Position numbers and translations under genes: made by a program
Notes under the pieces: generated by a model
Told to the model about the DNA's origin: nothing
The model's input: the letters and a program-made list of their open reading frames with translations, nothing else
Database searches by the model: none
NCBI GenBank assembly: GCA_035406685.1
Contig: DAONLM010000089.1
Location: 1-11,886 of the forward strand
Source: DAONLM01 sp035406685
GTDB lineage: Bacteria > Spirochaetota > GWE2-31-10 > MWDO01
Reading direction: 5' to 3'
DNA length: 11,886 nucleotides
Shown here: in pieces, positions 1-6,878 of the stretch
Layout of the letters: each line of letters starts with the position of its first letter
How positions within the stretch are numbered: the first letter of the stretch is position 1

Positions 1-4
1 AATT

Positions 5-16
5 TTGTGATTAATA
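5..16 (+). promoter_or_regulatory. Conserved block upstream of RHH paralogue 1
   Basis: TTGTGATTAATA ends 34 bases before the start codon and is identical to 8339-8350, which ends 42 bases before the start of the paralogous gene. Similarity continues past the block (a TAGAAA-like step, then a T-run ending in AA). Conservation outside the coding region suggests a promoter element, operator or leader RNA; no clear -35/-10 pair can be assigned to it. Confidence 0.4.
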
Positions 17-50
17 TATAGAAATATTTTTTTTAAGAGGAGGATTAAAT

Positions 51-554
51 ATGAAAGAATTTGATTTTGTATTGAATAAATCTCTATTTGATAAAATTAA
101 ATATTTGAAAGAAAAGAAAAATAAAGATCTTTCAGTTATTGTTAGGGAAATAATTTTATTGATGATTCCGATTTTAAGGAAAAAACACCTTTATGAAAAG
201 AGGCGAAAGAAGGACTATAAATTTATAAATGCCTCTGAAAAAATAAGAGTGTTTTTACCAGAGGAGGTATATAATGAGTTGAAACTTGTGCATGATCAGT
301 TGAATTCATTTAGCATAGCAACTCTTATTAGAGAGTTGCTTGAAATATATTTTGCAGGCATTGAAACTTATGGGGAAGAGAAATTTATGAAGATGATACA
401 AGAAATAAAAAATGATATAGAGGGGTTAAAAGAAAGAAAGGCTTGTGTGGTGAAGGAGATGTCCCAAGATATCCCATGCTCTACTGACTCTAACGACTAC
501 TTTTTACTCAAATTCAACTTAAAATTTTGCCTGAAAGAGATAAAATTCTTATAA
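51..554 (+). CDS. Tandem ribbon-helix-helix-like protein (paralogue 1)
   Basis: I do not recognise a named family. The 167-residue protein shows two successive strand-helix-helix patterns like the ribbon-helix-helix fold of Arc/MetJ/CopG DNA-binding proteins: residues 3-45 (strand FDFVL, helix around 11-24, helix around 28-43) and residues 64-105 (strand KIRVFLP, helix 71-85, helix 88-104). They are joined by a basic linker with RRKKDY at 51-56. A charged helix, possibly coiled coil, covers 108-131, and the tail ends in FCLKEIKFL. The start has a strong ribosome site (AAGAGGAGG at 35-43, 7 bases before ATG). It is a clear paralogue of the gene at 8393-8893: 71 of the first 130 residues match without gaps by hand count. 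Two RHH units in one chain could form a pseudo-dimer; a transcriptional regulator is the likeliest role, by inference only. It is transcribed toward the peptidase operon, which has its own promoter. Confidence 0.75.
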   Translation: MKEFDFVLNKSLFDKIKYLKEKKNKDLSVIVREIILLMIPILRKKHLYEKRRKKDYKFINASEKIRVFLPEEVYNELKLVHDQLNSFSIATLIRELLEIYFAGIETYGEEKFMKMIQEIKNDIEGLKERKACVVKEMSQDIPCSTDSNDYFLLKFNLKFCLKEIKFL

Positions 555-681
555 AAATTAAAATTTATCTCCTAGTTTTATATTTTTATTATTTTCTCTT
601 TAAATCTATCTTAGGATAAATCTACTCCTTTAATTTTTAAAAAATAAAATCTTTTTTATATAAAATAATAATTAAAAATTT

Positions 682-710
682 TTGACAGATTCAAAAATTT
701 TGAGTATAAG
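682..710 (+). promoter_or_regulatory. Sigma-70 type promoter of the peptidase operon
   Basis: The -35 box is TTGACA (682-687) and the -10 box is TATAAG (705-710), with a 17-base spacer. Expected transcription start is about 716-719, which coincides with the ATG at 719, so the message would have essentially no leader. The spacer holds the interrupted palindrome TCAAAA-A-TTTTGA (691-703), a possible operator. Confidence 0.7.
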
Positions 711-718
711 TATATCCT

Positions 719-1612
719 ATGAAAAAATTATTTACTTTTACTTTTCTTCTATCTTTTCTTGTTCTCTATTCTCAAGAAATGACTTCTGATAGAGAGGATA
801 TTATTAAAAATTATATAATAAGTTCTTCATTTGGAGACACAAGGAATGATCATTTTCATACTGGTATTGATCTTGCTTCTAATGAAAATGAAGAGATATA
901 TTCTATTACTGATGGAAGGCTTATATTCTACAACACTAAAAAATTTAGAGGGATATCTTATGGACTTGGAAATTTTGCTGTTATTCAATCAGAAGATAAT
1001 AAATATAGAATAACATATTCTCATTTAAAAGAGAATAGTCTTGATATCAAAAAAGAGAAATATAAAAAGAATGAAAAGATAGCAAATGTTGGCAATACAG
1101 GACATTCGACTGGTCCTCATCTTCATTTAGAGATAGAAGATATGCAAAAAAATATTCTTATAAATCCATTGAAATTTATAAAAATAAAAGATAGAGATAA
1201 AATACCACCAATTATTGAGGATGTATATTTTATCACAACTAACCGAGAAAAAATTTCACTATTTAAAGATAATAAGATAAAAAGGGGCGGAAAACTTTTT
1301 ATAAAGACAATGGATAGGATAAACTCCCAACAAAATATGATAACTCCATATAAAATTTATGTATTAATTGGTGGCAAAGAAGCAACTATTCTTATTTTTG
1401 ATTATTTTAGAAAGATAAACAATGACTATTATGTAAGCACAAATGATTATAAATTTCAGGACATATATCAGAATGGGATAAATTTTGACTATTACCTTAT
1501 GGATTTTACCTCTTTACCCGGAGTAGTTGGCTTTAATATTATAGTAGAAGATTACAATGGCAATAAGAATGAATTTAGAAGAGCAGTTAAAGTTTTACCT
1601 CCTGATTTATAA
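719..1612 (+). CDS. Exported M23 (LytM-type) metallopeptidase
   Basis: Predicted zinc endopeptidase acting on peptidoglycan cross-bridges in the envelope, or a structural relative. Residues 1-19 are a signal peptide (MKK, then a hydrophobic run ending near YSQ). The catalytic domain, about 35-155, has the complete metal set of the family: H47 and D51 in HTGID, H102 in YSHL, and HLH at 134-136 inside GHSTGPHLHLE, so it should be active. Residues 160-297 form a beta-rich C-terminal region I cannot assign. There is no Shine-Dalgarno sequence before the ATG; the promoter spacing implies a leaderless transcript, and the signal peptide starting at this Met supports the start. It is first in a likely operon, with ruvX 27 bases downstream. 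Family assignment is firm; the substrate is inferred. Confidence 0.92.
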   Translation: MKKLFTFTFLLSFLVLYSQEMTSDREDIIKNYIISSSFGDTRNDHFHTGIDLASNENEEIYSITDGRLIFYNTKKFRGISYGLGNFAVIQSEDNKYRITYSHLKENSLDIKKEKYKKNEKIANVGNTGHSTGPHLHLEIEDMQKNILINPLKFIKIKDRDKIPPIIEDVYFITTNREKISLFKDNKIKRGGKLFIKTMDRINSQQNMITPYKIYVLIGGKEATILIFDYFRKINNDYYVSTNDYKFQDIYQNGINFDYYLMDFTSLPGVVGFNIIVEDYNGNKNEFRRAVKVLPPDL

Positions 1613-1639
1613 ATTTCAGAAAAATATGGATTAAAATAA

Positions 1640-2110
1640 ATGTCAAGAATAATGGCAATAGATTATGGCGATAAAAGGATTGGATTGTCATTAACAGATC
1701 CTTTGAATATAATAGCATCACCTTTTCAGACTCTAAAAAATGATAGCGAGATTTTTCTGAATATTGCAAAGATATGCAGAGAAAAAGATGTTATCTCAAT
1801 TGTAATTGGAATCCCATCAAATAGTGAGAATAAAATAGGATTTTCAGCAAAAAAAGTAATAAAATTTATGAATGGGTTAATTGATTTTCTTAATAAAGAG
1901 AACTTAAAGATCTCTTTTTTTGAACAGGATGAGAGTTTTTCTACAAAAGAGGCGTATAGTACAATGGCACAGATAAGAGTAAAAAATAAAAATAAAAAAA
2001 ATATTGTTGATAGTATAGCAAGTGCAAACATATTAAGAGATTTTATAAATTCAAAAAAAAAGATACTTTATGATTATGAAAAATATAAAAAAATTATAGA
2101 ACAAGGATAA
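1640..2110 (+). CDS. ruvX: Putative Holliday junction resolvase / pre-16S rRNA nuclease RuvX (YqgF)
   Basis: YqgF-family RNase H-like nuclease, known for 16S rRNA 5'-end maturation and proposed for Holliday junction cleavage; cytoplasmic. Visible motifs are IDYGDKRIG with catalytic D8, VIGIP (55-59, usually VVGLP), DESFST (97-102, the usual DERxST with Ser for Arg; E98 catalytic) and the last acidic residue D124 in NIVDSIASANILRDF. At 156 residues it is slightly longer than the usual 135-145, owing to a Lys-rich C-terminus. The ribosome site is weak (TGGA, about 9 bases upstream). It lies 27 bases after the peptidase gene and 3 bases before the epimerase, so co-transcription is likely. The DER to DES change is the only departure from the motifs I know. 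Confidence 0.9.
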   Translation: MSRIMAIDYGDKRIGLSLTDPLNIIASPFQTLKNDSEIFLNIAKICREKDVISIVIGIPSNSENKIGFSAKKVIKFMNGLIDFLNKENLKISFFEQDESFSTKEAYSTMAQIRVKNKNKKNIVDSIASANILRDFINSKKKILYDYEKYKKIIEQG

Positions 2111-2113
2111 AAA

Positions 2114-3028
2114 ATGGAAAAGATATTTATAACTGGTGGAGCTGGATTTATTGGGTCACATCTTGTAGAAGAACTCTATAAAGAGAATGAGATTATTGTT
2201 TACGATAATCTTAAATCTGGCTTTATTGATAATATTAAAAATTTTAAAAATGTTACTTTTATAAAAGATGATATTCTTAATTATGACTCTTTAAAAAAAG
2301 CAATGAAAGGCTGCACAAAGGTATTTCATCTTGCTGCTGAAATAAGTGTTGCAGAGAGCATGAAGGATCCAATTTTTACAGAAAAGGTAAATACTCATGG
2401 GACAATCAATGTTTTAAATGCCATGATTAGTAATAATATAAAGAATATAGTCTTTGCTTCATCCGCTGCTGTTTATGGCAATAGCCCGGAATGCCCTAAA
2501 AAAGTTGATATGCCTTTATCGCCGGTTTCCCCTTATGCTATAAGTAAACTTTCTGGAGAATATTATGTAAAAATGTATTCAAAAGAATATGGCATTAAAG
2601 GTGTAATTACAAGATTTTTTAATGTTTTTGGAGAAAGACAGAACCCAAATTCTACTTATGCAGCCGCAATGCCTATCTTTATATCAAGAGCACTTAATAA
2701 CAACGAGATAACAATATTTGGAGATGGGAAACAGACAAGGGATTTTATTTATGTTAAAGATCTTGTTAATTATTTGATAAGACTCTCTGATAGTGGTAAT
2801 GGAATATATAATATTGGATATGGTAAATATATAACAATAAATAATCTTGTATTATTGATAAAAAAATTAACAAATTCTTCTTCAGTGGTAAAATACGATT
2901 TGCCGAGACCAGGAGATGTAAAATATTCCTATGCTGATGTTACAAGAATAAAAGATGAAATAAAAATAGATCTTATAGGGCTTGAAGAGGGTATAAAAAG
3001 AACGATAAATTATTTTAAGAGCTTATAA
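2114..3028 (+). CDS. NAD-dependent sugar-nucleotide epimerase (UDP-glucose 4-epimerase-like)
   Basis: Extended short-chain dehydrogenase/reductase. The Rossmann glycine motif GGAGFIG is at 8-14, D31 sits where NAD ribose is bound, FHLAA is at 71-75, SSAAVYG at 116-122, and the catalytic YAISK pair is Y141/K145. FFNVFGERQNP (168-178) and GDGKQTRDFIYVKD are the usual sugar-nucleotide-binding signatures of GalE/WbpP-like enzymes. At 304 residues it is complete. It probably interconverts UDP-glucose/galactose or the N-acetyl forms for surface polysaccharide; substrate cannot be told from sequence alone, and a dehydratase or other epimerase of the same superfamily is possible. It starts 3 bases after ruvX, with the ribosome site AAGGA inside the ruvX end (2103-2107), so it is translationally close-coupled and last in the operon. 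Confidence 0.88.
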   Translation: MEKIFITGGAGFIGSHLVEELYKENEIIVYDNLKSGFIDNIKNFKNVTFIKDDILNYDSLKKAMKGCTKVFHLAAEISVAESMKDPIFTEKVNTHGTINVLNAMISNNIKNIVFASSAAVYGNSPECPKKVDMPLSPVSPYAISKLSGEYYVKMYSKEYGIKGVITRFFNVFGERQNPNSTYAAAMPIFISRALNNNEITIFGDGKQTRDFIYVKDLVNYLIRLSDSGNGIYNIGYGKYITINNLVLLIKKLTNSSSVVKYDLPRPGDVKYSYADVTRIKDEIKIDLIGLEEGIKRTINYFKSL

Positions 3029-3142
3029 CTTATTTTATTAAAGGGGGATATCTGTATTTATAATAGAGCTAATCGTTATTAAAATAGCAACTATTACTAA
3101 AAAATTTTTCTCTTTATTTTTATATTTTTAGAAGGATAATTC

Positions 3143-3172
3143 TATAACAGAGTTATATAAAAGATAGTTATA
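3143..3172. repeat. TATAAC/GTTATA inverted repeat upstream of ppdK promoter
   Basis: TATAAC (3143-3148), loop AGA, GTTATA (3152-3157), then another GTTATA at 3167-3172. It lies 38 bases upstream of the -35 box of ppdK. It could be an operator; in such AT-rich DNA chance is also possible. Confidence 0.25.
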
Positions 3173-3209
3173 AAAAATAAATGAATTTACTTTCATCGAT
3201 ATAAAAAAA

Positions 3210-3238
3210 TTGACATTTGTCTTTTAATTTTATATAAT
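3210..3238 (+). promoter_or_regulatory. Perfect-consensus promoter of ppdK
   Basis: TTGACA (3210-3215), 17-base spacer, TATAAT (3233-3238): full match to the vegetative sigma consensus, followed by the ribosome site AGAGGGG (3261-3267) 7 bases before the ATG at 3275. High expression of the dikinase is expected. Confidence 0.85.
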
Positions 3239-3274
3239 AAAAGAGAATCTTTTTATAAAAAGAGGGGTTAACTT

Positions 3275-3925
3275 ATGGATAACAAATTTGTATATTTTTT
3301 TGGAAATAAAAAAGCAGAAGGTAATGGTAAAATGAAAGACCTTTTAGGTGGCAAAGGAGCAGGTCTTGCTGAAATGACAAATATAGGCTTACCGGTGCCA
3401 GCAGGTTTTACCATAACAACAGAAGTTTGTGAAATTTATTACAAAAATAATAAACAATATCCGGAAGAAGTAAAAAAACAGGTTTTAGAAAATCTAAAAA
3501 AATTAGAAGAGGTTACAGGAAAGAAATTAGGAGATCCAAATGATCCCCTCTTAGTATCTGTAAGATCTGGTGCTCCTGTTTCAATGCCGGGTATGATGGA
3601 GACAATTCTTAATTTAGGCCTAAATGATAAATCTGTAGAAGGGCTTGTTAAAAAAACTGGTAATCCGAGATTCGCTTATGATGCCTATAGAAGATTTATA
3701 ACAATGTTTGGCTCAACAGCAATGGGAATCGAAAGAGAATTATTTGAGAATGCCTTTACAGAGATAAAAGAAGAATTTACAAAAAAAAGATTAAATATAG
3801 ATAAAAGTAAAAAAGTAGAAGATACGGATGTTAATGAAGAGGAATTAAAAATACTTGTTGAAAGATTAAAAAAAATATACAAAGAACATATCGGATCTGA
3901 TTTTCCACAGGATCCTATTGAATAA
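3275..3925 (+). CDS. ppdK: Pyruvate phosphate dikinase, N-terminal fragment
   Basis: This 216-residue fragment is the first part of the ATP-grasp nucleotide-binding region. LLGGKGAGLAEM (23-34), LPVPAGFTITTE (39-50), VSVRSGAPVSMPGMMET (94-110, containing the ATP-contacting Arg97) and RFAYDAYRRFITMFG (132-146) are standard family blocks. The start is well set by AGAGGGG 7 bases upstream and by a perfect promoter. It ends at the nonsense codon after FPQDPIE, so on its own it lacks the rest of the nucleotide domain, the phosphohistidine domain and the pyruvate/PEP barrel and cannot be an active enzyme. Confidence 0.85.
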   Translation: MDNKFVYFFGNKKAEGNGKMKDLLGGKGAGLAEMTNIGLPVPAGFTITTEVCEIYYKNNKQYPEEVKKQVLENLKKLEEVTGKKLGDPNDPLLVSVRSGAPVSMPGMMETILNLGLNDKSVEGLVKKTGNPRFAYDAYRRFITMFGSTAMGIERELFENAFTEIKEEFTKKRLNIDKSKKVEDTDVNEEELKILVERLKKIYKEHIGSDFPQDPIE

Positions 3926-3961
3926 CTCTGGCATGCAATAGATGCTGTCTTTAATTCATGG

Positions 3962-5962
3962 ATGGCAGAAAAGGCTGTAACTTATAGAAAAGTAGAAAAT
4001 ATAAAAGGTATAAAAGGAACAGCAGTAACAGTAATGCAGATGGTATTTGGCAACAAAGGGGATAATAGCGGGACCGGGGTATGCTTCACAAGAGAACCAA
4101 ATACTGGTGAAAATATTTTTTACGGTGATTATCTTAAAAATGCTCAGGGAGAAGATGTTGTTGCTGGAATTAGAACACCTATAAAGTTAGCAGAATTAGA
4201 AAAACTTGATCCGGTTGCATATAAACAACTCGTAGATGTTAGAAAATTGCTTGAATCTCATTATAAAGATATGCAGGATCTTGAGTTTACTGTTGAAGAG
4301 GGAAAACTCTATATGTTACAGTGTAGGACTGGAAAAAGATCCCCATTTGCTGCATTTAAGATAGCAGTCGATATGGTAAATGAAGGATTAATCACAAAAG
4401 AAGAGGCCATATTAAGAATAAAAGATAAAGATATAGAAGGAATATTCTATCCAATAATAGATCCAAATCAAAAAGATTCTTTAAAAAAGAACTATCTTGT
4501 TTCTGGAATTGGAGCAGTTCCGGGAGCTGCAAATGGTAAGGTTGTTTTTAGTGCAAAAGATGCAGAAGAACTTGCATCAAAAGGAGAAAATGTAATACTT
4601 GTAAGAAAAGAGACAAGTCCAGAGGATGTCGGTGGAATGCATGCAGCAAAAGGAATATTAACTGCTACTGGAGGTAAAACATCTCATGCTGCTGTTGTCG
4701 CAAGAGGATGGGGTAAATGCTGTATAGTTGGCTGTGAGGAATTAGATATAGATTATGATAAAAATTTAATGAAAGTAAAAGATAAGGTAATTAAAAAAGG
4801 GGATGAGATTACTCTTAATGGAACAACAGGAGATGTCTATTTAACATCTTTAAGATTGATAAAACCAGAACCACCAGAAAGTTACTATACAATAATGAAA
4901 TGGTGTGATGAGATAAGAAAACTAAAAGTCAGAACAAATGCAGATACACCTTATGATGCAGAGAATGCTTTAAAATTTGGTGCAGAGGGGATAGGTCTTT
5001 GTAGAACTGAGCATATGTTTTTTGATACAGAAGAGAGAAGACTTGCAATACAGGAGATGATTATAGCTGATACAACAGAGCATAGAAAAAAGGCACTGGA
5101 TAAATTATTACCTTTCCAGAAAAAGGACTTTTATGAAATTTTAAAAGTAATGAAAGGTAAACCAGTAACAATAAGATTGATCGATCCACCTTTGCATGAA
5201 TTTGTCCCTCATGATGAAGAAAATCAGAAAGAACTTGCTAAAATTTTAGGTGTTCCTTTTGAAAAGGTAAGACATAGGGTTGAGCAACTAAAAGAGGCAA
5301 ACCCAATGCTTGGTCATAGAGGTTGTAGATTATGCATAACTTATCCAGAAATTCTTGAGATGCAGACAAAAGCTATTATGGAGGCAGCTGTTCAGTGTGC
5401 AAAGGAAGGAATTGAGGTTTATCCAGAGATAATGATACCTTTAATAATTGATAAAAAAGAATTTAATATTTTAGAGGAAAAGATTCGATATATATGTGAT
5501 GAAATTATAAAAAATAGTAATACTAATATAAAATATATGGTTGGAACAATGATAGAAGTTCCAAGAGCAGCCCTTTTAGCAGATAAAATTGCGGAAAGAG
5601 CAGAATTTTTCTCTTTTGGAACAAATGATTTAACACAAATGACAATGGCAATGTCAAGAGATGATGCTGGTAGATTTTTACCAGATTATATAGACGAAAA
5701 AAAGAGTGCTATTTTTACTCATGACCCATTTCAATCTCTTGATAAAGAGGGAGTTGGGGAGTTGATGAAAATAGCCATAGAGAAAGGGAGAAAGACAAGA
5801 CCAGAACTTAAATTAGGAATATGTGGTGAGCATGGGGGAGATCCAGAGACAATAAAATTTTGTGCAAGTATTGGATTGAATTATGTCTCATGTTCACCTT
5901 TTAGAGTTCCTATTGCAAGATTAAGTCTTGCTCAATATGAAGTTGAGAAAAATAAAAAATAA
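3962..5962 (+). CDS. ppdK: Pyruvate phosphate dikinase, C-terminal fragment
   Basis: Frame remaining after the internal stop: the rest of the ATP-binding domain (NSGTGVCFTREP at 35-46, AQGEDVVAGIRTP at 61-73, MQDLEFTVEEGKLYMLQ at 104-120), the swivelling phosphohistidine domain (TGGKTSHAAVVARGWG, catalytic H242, codon 471 of the whole gene) and the C-terminal PEP/pyruvate TIM barrel (GIGLCRTEH, GHRGCRL, GTMIEVPRAAL, FGTNDLTQM, and GICGEHGGDP with the catalytic Cys621). All expected catalytic residues are kept. The ATG at 3962 is only the first Met after the stop; the 12 codons before it also match the family and no ribosome site precedes it, so independent translation is doubtful. A polypeptide containing these domains might form only by read-through or reinitiation. 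Confidence 0.85.
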   Translation: MAEKAVTYRKVENIKGIKGTAVTVMQMVFGNKGDNSGTGVCFTREPNTGENIFYGDYLKNAQGEDVVAGIRTPIKLAELEKLDPVAYKQLVDVRKLLESHYKDMQDLEFTVEEGKLYMLQCRTGKRSPFAAFKIAVDMVNEGLITKEEAILRIKDKDIEGIFYPIIDPNQKDSLKKNYLVSGIGAVPGAANGKVVFSAKDAEELASKGENVILVRKETSPEDVGGMHAAKGILTATGGKTSHAAVVARGWGKCCIVGCEELDIDYDKNLMKVKDKVIKKGDEITLNGTTGDVYLTSLRLIKPEPPESYYTIMKWCDEIRKLKVRTNADTPYDAENALKFGAEGIGLCRTEHMFFDTEERRLAIQEMIIADTTEHRKKALDKLLPFQKKDFYEILKVMKGKPVTIRLIDPPLHEFVPHDEENQKELAKILGVPFEKVRHRVEQLKEANPMLGHRGCRLCITYPEILEMQTKAIMEAAVQCAKEGIEVYPEIMIPLIIDKKEFNILEEKIRYICDEIIKNSNTNIKYMVGTMIEVPRAALLADKIAERAEFFSFGTNDLTQMTMAMSRDDAGRFLPDYIDEKKSAIFTHDPFQSLDKEGVGELMKIAIEKGRKTRPELKLGICGEHGGDPETIKFCASIGLNYVSCSPFRVPIARLSLAQYEVEKNKK

Positions 5963-5980
5963 TTTTTTTTAAAAAAACTA

Positions 5981-6009
5981 TTTACAATAAATGTAAAATG
6001 AATTATTAT
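5981..6009 (+). promoter_or_regulatory. Probable promoter of the STAS/zinc-ribbon gene
   Basis: TTTACA (5981-5986), 17-base spacer, TATTAT (6004-6009): five of six bases match in each box. It lies 18 bases beyond the end of ppdK and 33 bases before the ATG at 6043, which has the ribosome site AAGAGGA about 5 bases upstream. Confidence 0.55.
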
Positions 6010-6042
6010 TATATATATAATAAAAATTTGTAAGAGGATTAT

Positions 6043-6585
6043 ATGGCACAAGAAGAAGTAATAGTAATTAAAGATTCTTTAAGAATTTATTTAGAAAAAG
6101 ATAGTAGTGATCCTTCTTTTTTAATTATGAATTTAAAAGGTTTTCTGGATACATATAATTCTGCTGACTTCCAGAGAGAGGTAAACAAAATCATCGAAAA
6201 TGGCTATATTAAAATACTATTTAATTGCAGCGAGCTAAACTATGTATCATCCACTGGTATAGGTGCTTTTACCGCTTTTCTTAAGACATTGAAACAGAAA
6301 AATGGGGATATGGTATTAAGTTATCTTCAACCAAAGGTTTTTGAGGTATTTCAGTTATTGGGTTTTTCAAAGTTCTTTAATATTTCTGCAAGCCTTGAAG
6401 AGGCAAAACAGATTTTAAAGGGTACTAAAAAAGAGGAACAAGTTCAGCCTGGTAATTTCCCGAAGATATTTAAATGTCCTATATGTAAAAAGACTCTTAA
6501 AGCAGTTAAACCAGGAAGATTTAGATGCTCAGAGTGTAAAACTATCTTAAATGTAGATAATGATGGACATGTATTTTTTGGGTAA
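6043..6585 (+). CDS. STAS-domain (anti-sigma antagonist-like) protein with C-terminal zinc ribbon
   Basis: Residues about 12-127 form a STAS domain of the SpoIIAA/RsbV type, which binds anti-sigma kinases in partner-switching signalling. FLDTYNSADFQREVNKII, the core strand IKILFNCSELNYVSSTGIGAF and VFEVFQLLGF are the usual blocks; Ser69/Ser70/Thr71 occupy the loop that carries the phosphorylatable serine. Residues 140-180 add a zinc ribbon with CPIC (145-148) and CSEC (162-165), not part of classical SpoIIAA/RsbV, joined by a short charged linker. No kinase, phosphatase or sigma gene is next to it, so its partners are elsewhere. It has its own promoter and is convergent with the MFS gene. Domain calls are solid; the pathway is inferred. 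Confidence 0.88.
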   Translation: MAQEEVIVIKDSLRIYLEKDSSDPSFLIMNLKGFLDTYNSADFQREVNKIIENGYIKILFNCSELNYVSSTGIGAFTAFLKTLKQKNGDMVLSYLQPKVFEVFQLLGFSKFFNISASLEEAKQILKGTKKEEQVQPGNFPKIFKCPICKKTLKAVKPGRFRCSECKTILNVDNDGHVFFG

Positions 6586-6878
6586 CTTAAAACAACATAA
6601 TTAACTAAAATATTTCCTTTCTTTTTAAAAATTAGTTTTTTTCTTTATTATTAAAAGAAAATAAAAAGAGTATATTTTTTTGTTAAAAAACTATTATTAC
6701 CTAATAAGGTGGATATCTGTATGGAGAACAAGTAAATACTTTTATAGTATAAAAAATCTCCAGTGGAATAGAATATATCTGTTGCAAGAAAATAGGATTA
6801 TAGCCATTCAGTAGAAGTATCTTAATAAAAGAGCCATTATTTTGTTACAAAAAATTAAAAGGTATATAATCGTTTAAA
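6586..6878. other. Convergent intergenic region, no assigned gene
   Basis: This 293-base gap lies between the STAS gene and the convergent MFS gene. The left part is T/A runs with a weak AT-only hairpin (6639-6661). The part from about 6700 to 6850 is less AT-extreme and partly structured: TGGAGA/TCTCCA and ATACT/AGTAT inverted repeats, and a GGATATCTGTAT word (6711-6722) repeated at 3046-3057. Both strands hold an open frame of about 45 codons here without a convincing start. It could be a gene relic or a small RNA; I cannot decide. Confidence 0.4.
6639..6661. terminator. Weak AT-only hairpin between convergent genes
   Basis: TTTTCTTT (6639-6646), a 7-base loop and AAAGAAAA (6654-6661) could form a stem flanked by T and A runs, a layout that might stop transcription from both sides. 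The stem has a single G-C pair, so stability is low. Confidence 0.2.

Larger units (their letters stand above)
3275..5962 (+). pseudogene. ppdK: Pyruvate phosphate dikinase, interrupted by one in-frame TAA
   Basis: The frame from 3275 to the TAA at 5960-5962 encodes a full-length (about 895-codon) pyruvate, phosphate dikinase: ATP + Pi + pyruvate to AMP + PPi + phosphoenolpyruvate, reversible, used by anaerobes in PPi-linked glycolysis or gluconeogenesis. The only defect is TAA at 3923-3925. Family members read FPQDPxEQLWxAI at this point; here the Gln codon (CAA expected) is TAA, and the reading LWHAIDAVFNSW continues in the same frame. No other stop, frameshift or lost motif is visible. All other genes in the window end in TAA, so codon reassignment is excluded. 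The causes to weigh are a recent nonsense mutation, a base-call error, or leaky read-through (the next base is C). The two pieces are described separately. Confidence 0.85.

Noticed and set aside
564..621. Long-range inverted repeat ATTTAT..CCTA with TAGG-ATAAAT after RHH paralogue 1 as a terminator
   Set aside because: Large loop, bulged stem, no following T-run directly attached; too weak to call.
1726..2031. Minus-strand open frame opposite ruvX, and similar frames opposite ppdK, the ACT gene and the GGDEF gene
   Set aside because: Hydrophobic, serine/phenylalanine-rich products with no ribosome site, lying wholly against genes with clear family motifs: antisense shadows.
3923..3925. TAA reassigned to glutamine (alternative genetic code)
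   Set aside because: All other intact genes in the window end at TAA at the expected family length, so TAA works as a stop.
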